Shown here: positions 5,160 through 5,307 of the stretch, piece by piece
Layout of the letters: each line of letters opens with the position of its first letter
Position numbering within the stretch: position 1 is the stretch's first letter
Origin: Desulfosarcina sp.
Lineage (GTDB): Bacteria > Desulfobacterota > Desulfobacteria > Desulfobacterales > Desulfosarcinaceae
NCBI GenBank assembly: GCA_018224455.1
Contig: JAGTUY010000178.1
Span: forward strand, 1 to 5,307
DNA length: 5,307 nucleotides
Direction: 5' to 3'
Notes under the pieces: generated by a model
The model's input: only the letters and a program-made list of their open reading frames with translations
What the model was told of the DNA's origin: nothing
The model's database searches: none
Position numbers and translations under genes: made by a program

Positions 5160-5307
5160 CTAGTGCCATGAGCCTTTGTATTCGTCGAGCCAGCCGGGGC
5201 CGAATTTTTTTTCATAGTATCCTTTGAGACGATCGAACCACTATTTCCTCGATCGATTCCAGGATGTCAGGTTCATCGTCGACGGCCAGGATCCTTTTCC
5301 CTTGCAG
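5160..5307 (-). pseudogene. Response regulator with internal deletion (N-terminus joined to C-terminus out of frame)
   Basis: From the right edge the minus strand reads GKRILAVDDEPDILESIEEI, an unmistakable receiver-domain start: strand 1 followed by the acidic pair that binds Mg. That frame then degrades and stops at TGA 5214-5212. In another frame, from 5240, the same DNA reads WFDRLKGYYEKKFGPGW and ends EYKGSWH at TAG 5162-5160. This matches the tail of the left-edge response regulator (WFDKLAPCFERRWGSDW). About 100 residues, including the phospho-acceptor Asp and the conserved Lys, are therefore missing between two ends of one gene, with the joint at about 5250-5240. The remnant cannot act in phosphorelay. 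It lies 88 bp upstream of the exporter and on the same strand, so the two probably once formed an operon. The true start codon is outside the window. Confidence 0.75.

Overview
The window looks like chromosome of a deltaproteobacterium (Desulfobacterota, sulfate-reducer type). This is inferred from family resemblance only: response regulators with a short W/F-rich tail, an MMPL/RND exporter fused to signalling domains, and tandem toxin-antitoxin modules beside intergenic hairpin repeats. No rRNA, tRNA, CRISPR array or transposase gene is visible.

Layout, left to right. (1) Positions 1-245, + strand: the C-terminal end of a response regulator cut by the window edge. (2) Positions about 308-1430, - strand: an AT-rich stretch with two adjacent toxin-antitoxin loci. 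The right one (845-1358) is an intact RelE/ParE toxin with a ribbon-helix-helix antitoxin and a textbook promoter. The left one (409-760) is a wrecked MazEF-type module: one deletion joined the first 39 codons of the antitoxin, out of frame, to the last 76 codons of the toxin, while promoter, possible operator, ribosome binding site and terminator remain. (3) Positions 1431-1605: intergenic DNA with a REP-like hairpin. (4) Positions 1606-1845, - strand: a start-less, protein-like C-terminal fragment of an unrecognised gene. (5) Positions 1832-5071, - strand: the main gene, 1079 residues, an RND/MMPL exporter carrying a C-terminal cyclic-nucleotide-binding domain and then a degenerate GGDEF domain. 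(6) Positions 5160-5307, - strand: a second response regulator of the same family as the left-edge one, reduced by an internal deletion to its first and last segments.

The most interesting object is the RND-cNMP-GGDEF fusion. The cyclic-nucleotide pocket keeps its hallmark Glu and Arg. The GGDEF domain has lost its catalytic motif (DTNTF in place of GGDEF) and its metal ligands, but keeps an RxxD I-site at the exact canonical distance. This suggests a membrane exporter that senses two nucleotides, cAMP/cGMP-like and c-di-GMP, rather than making one. The second theme is erosion: three gene remnants (MazEF scar, response-regulator scar, orphan C-terminal fragment) lie around two intact units, so either the locus is decaying by deletion or the assembly deserves a check.
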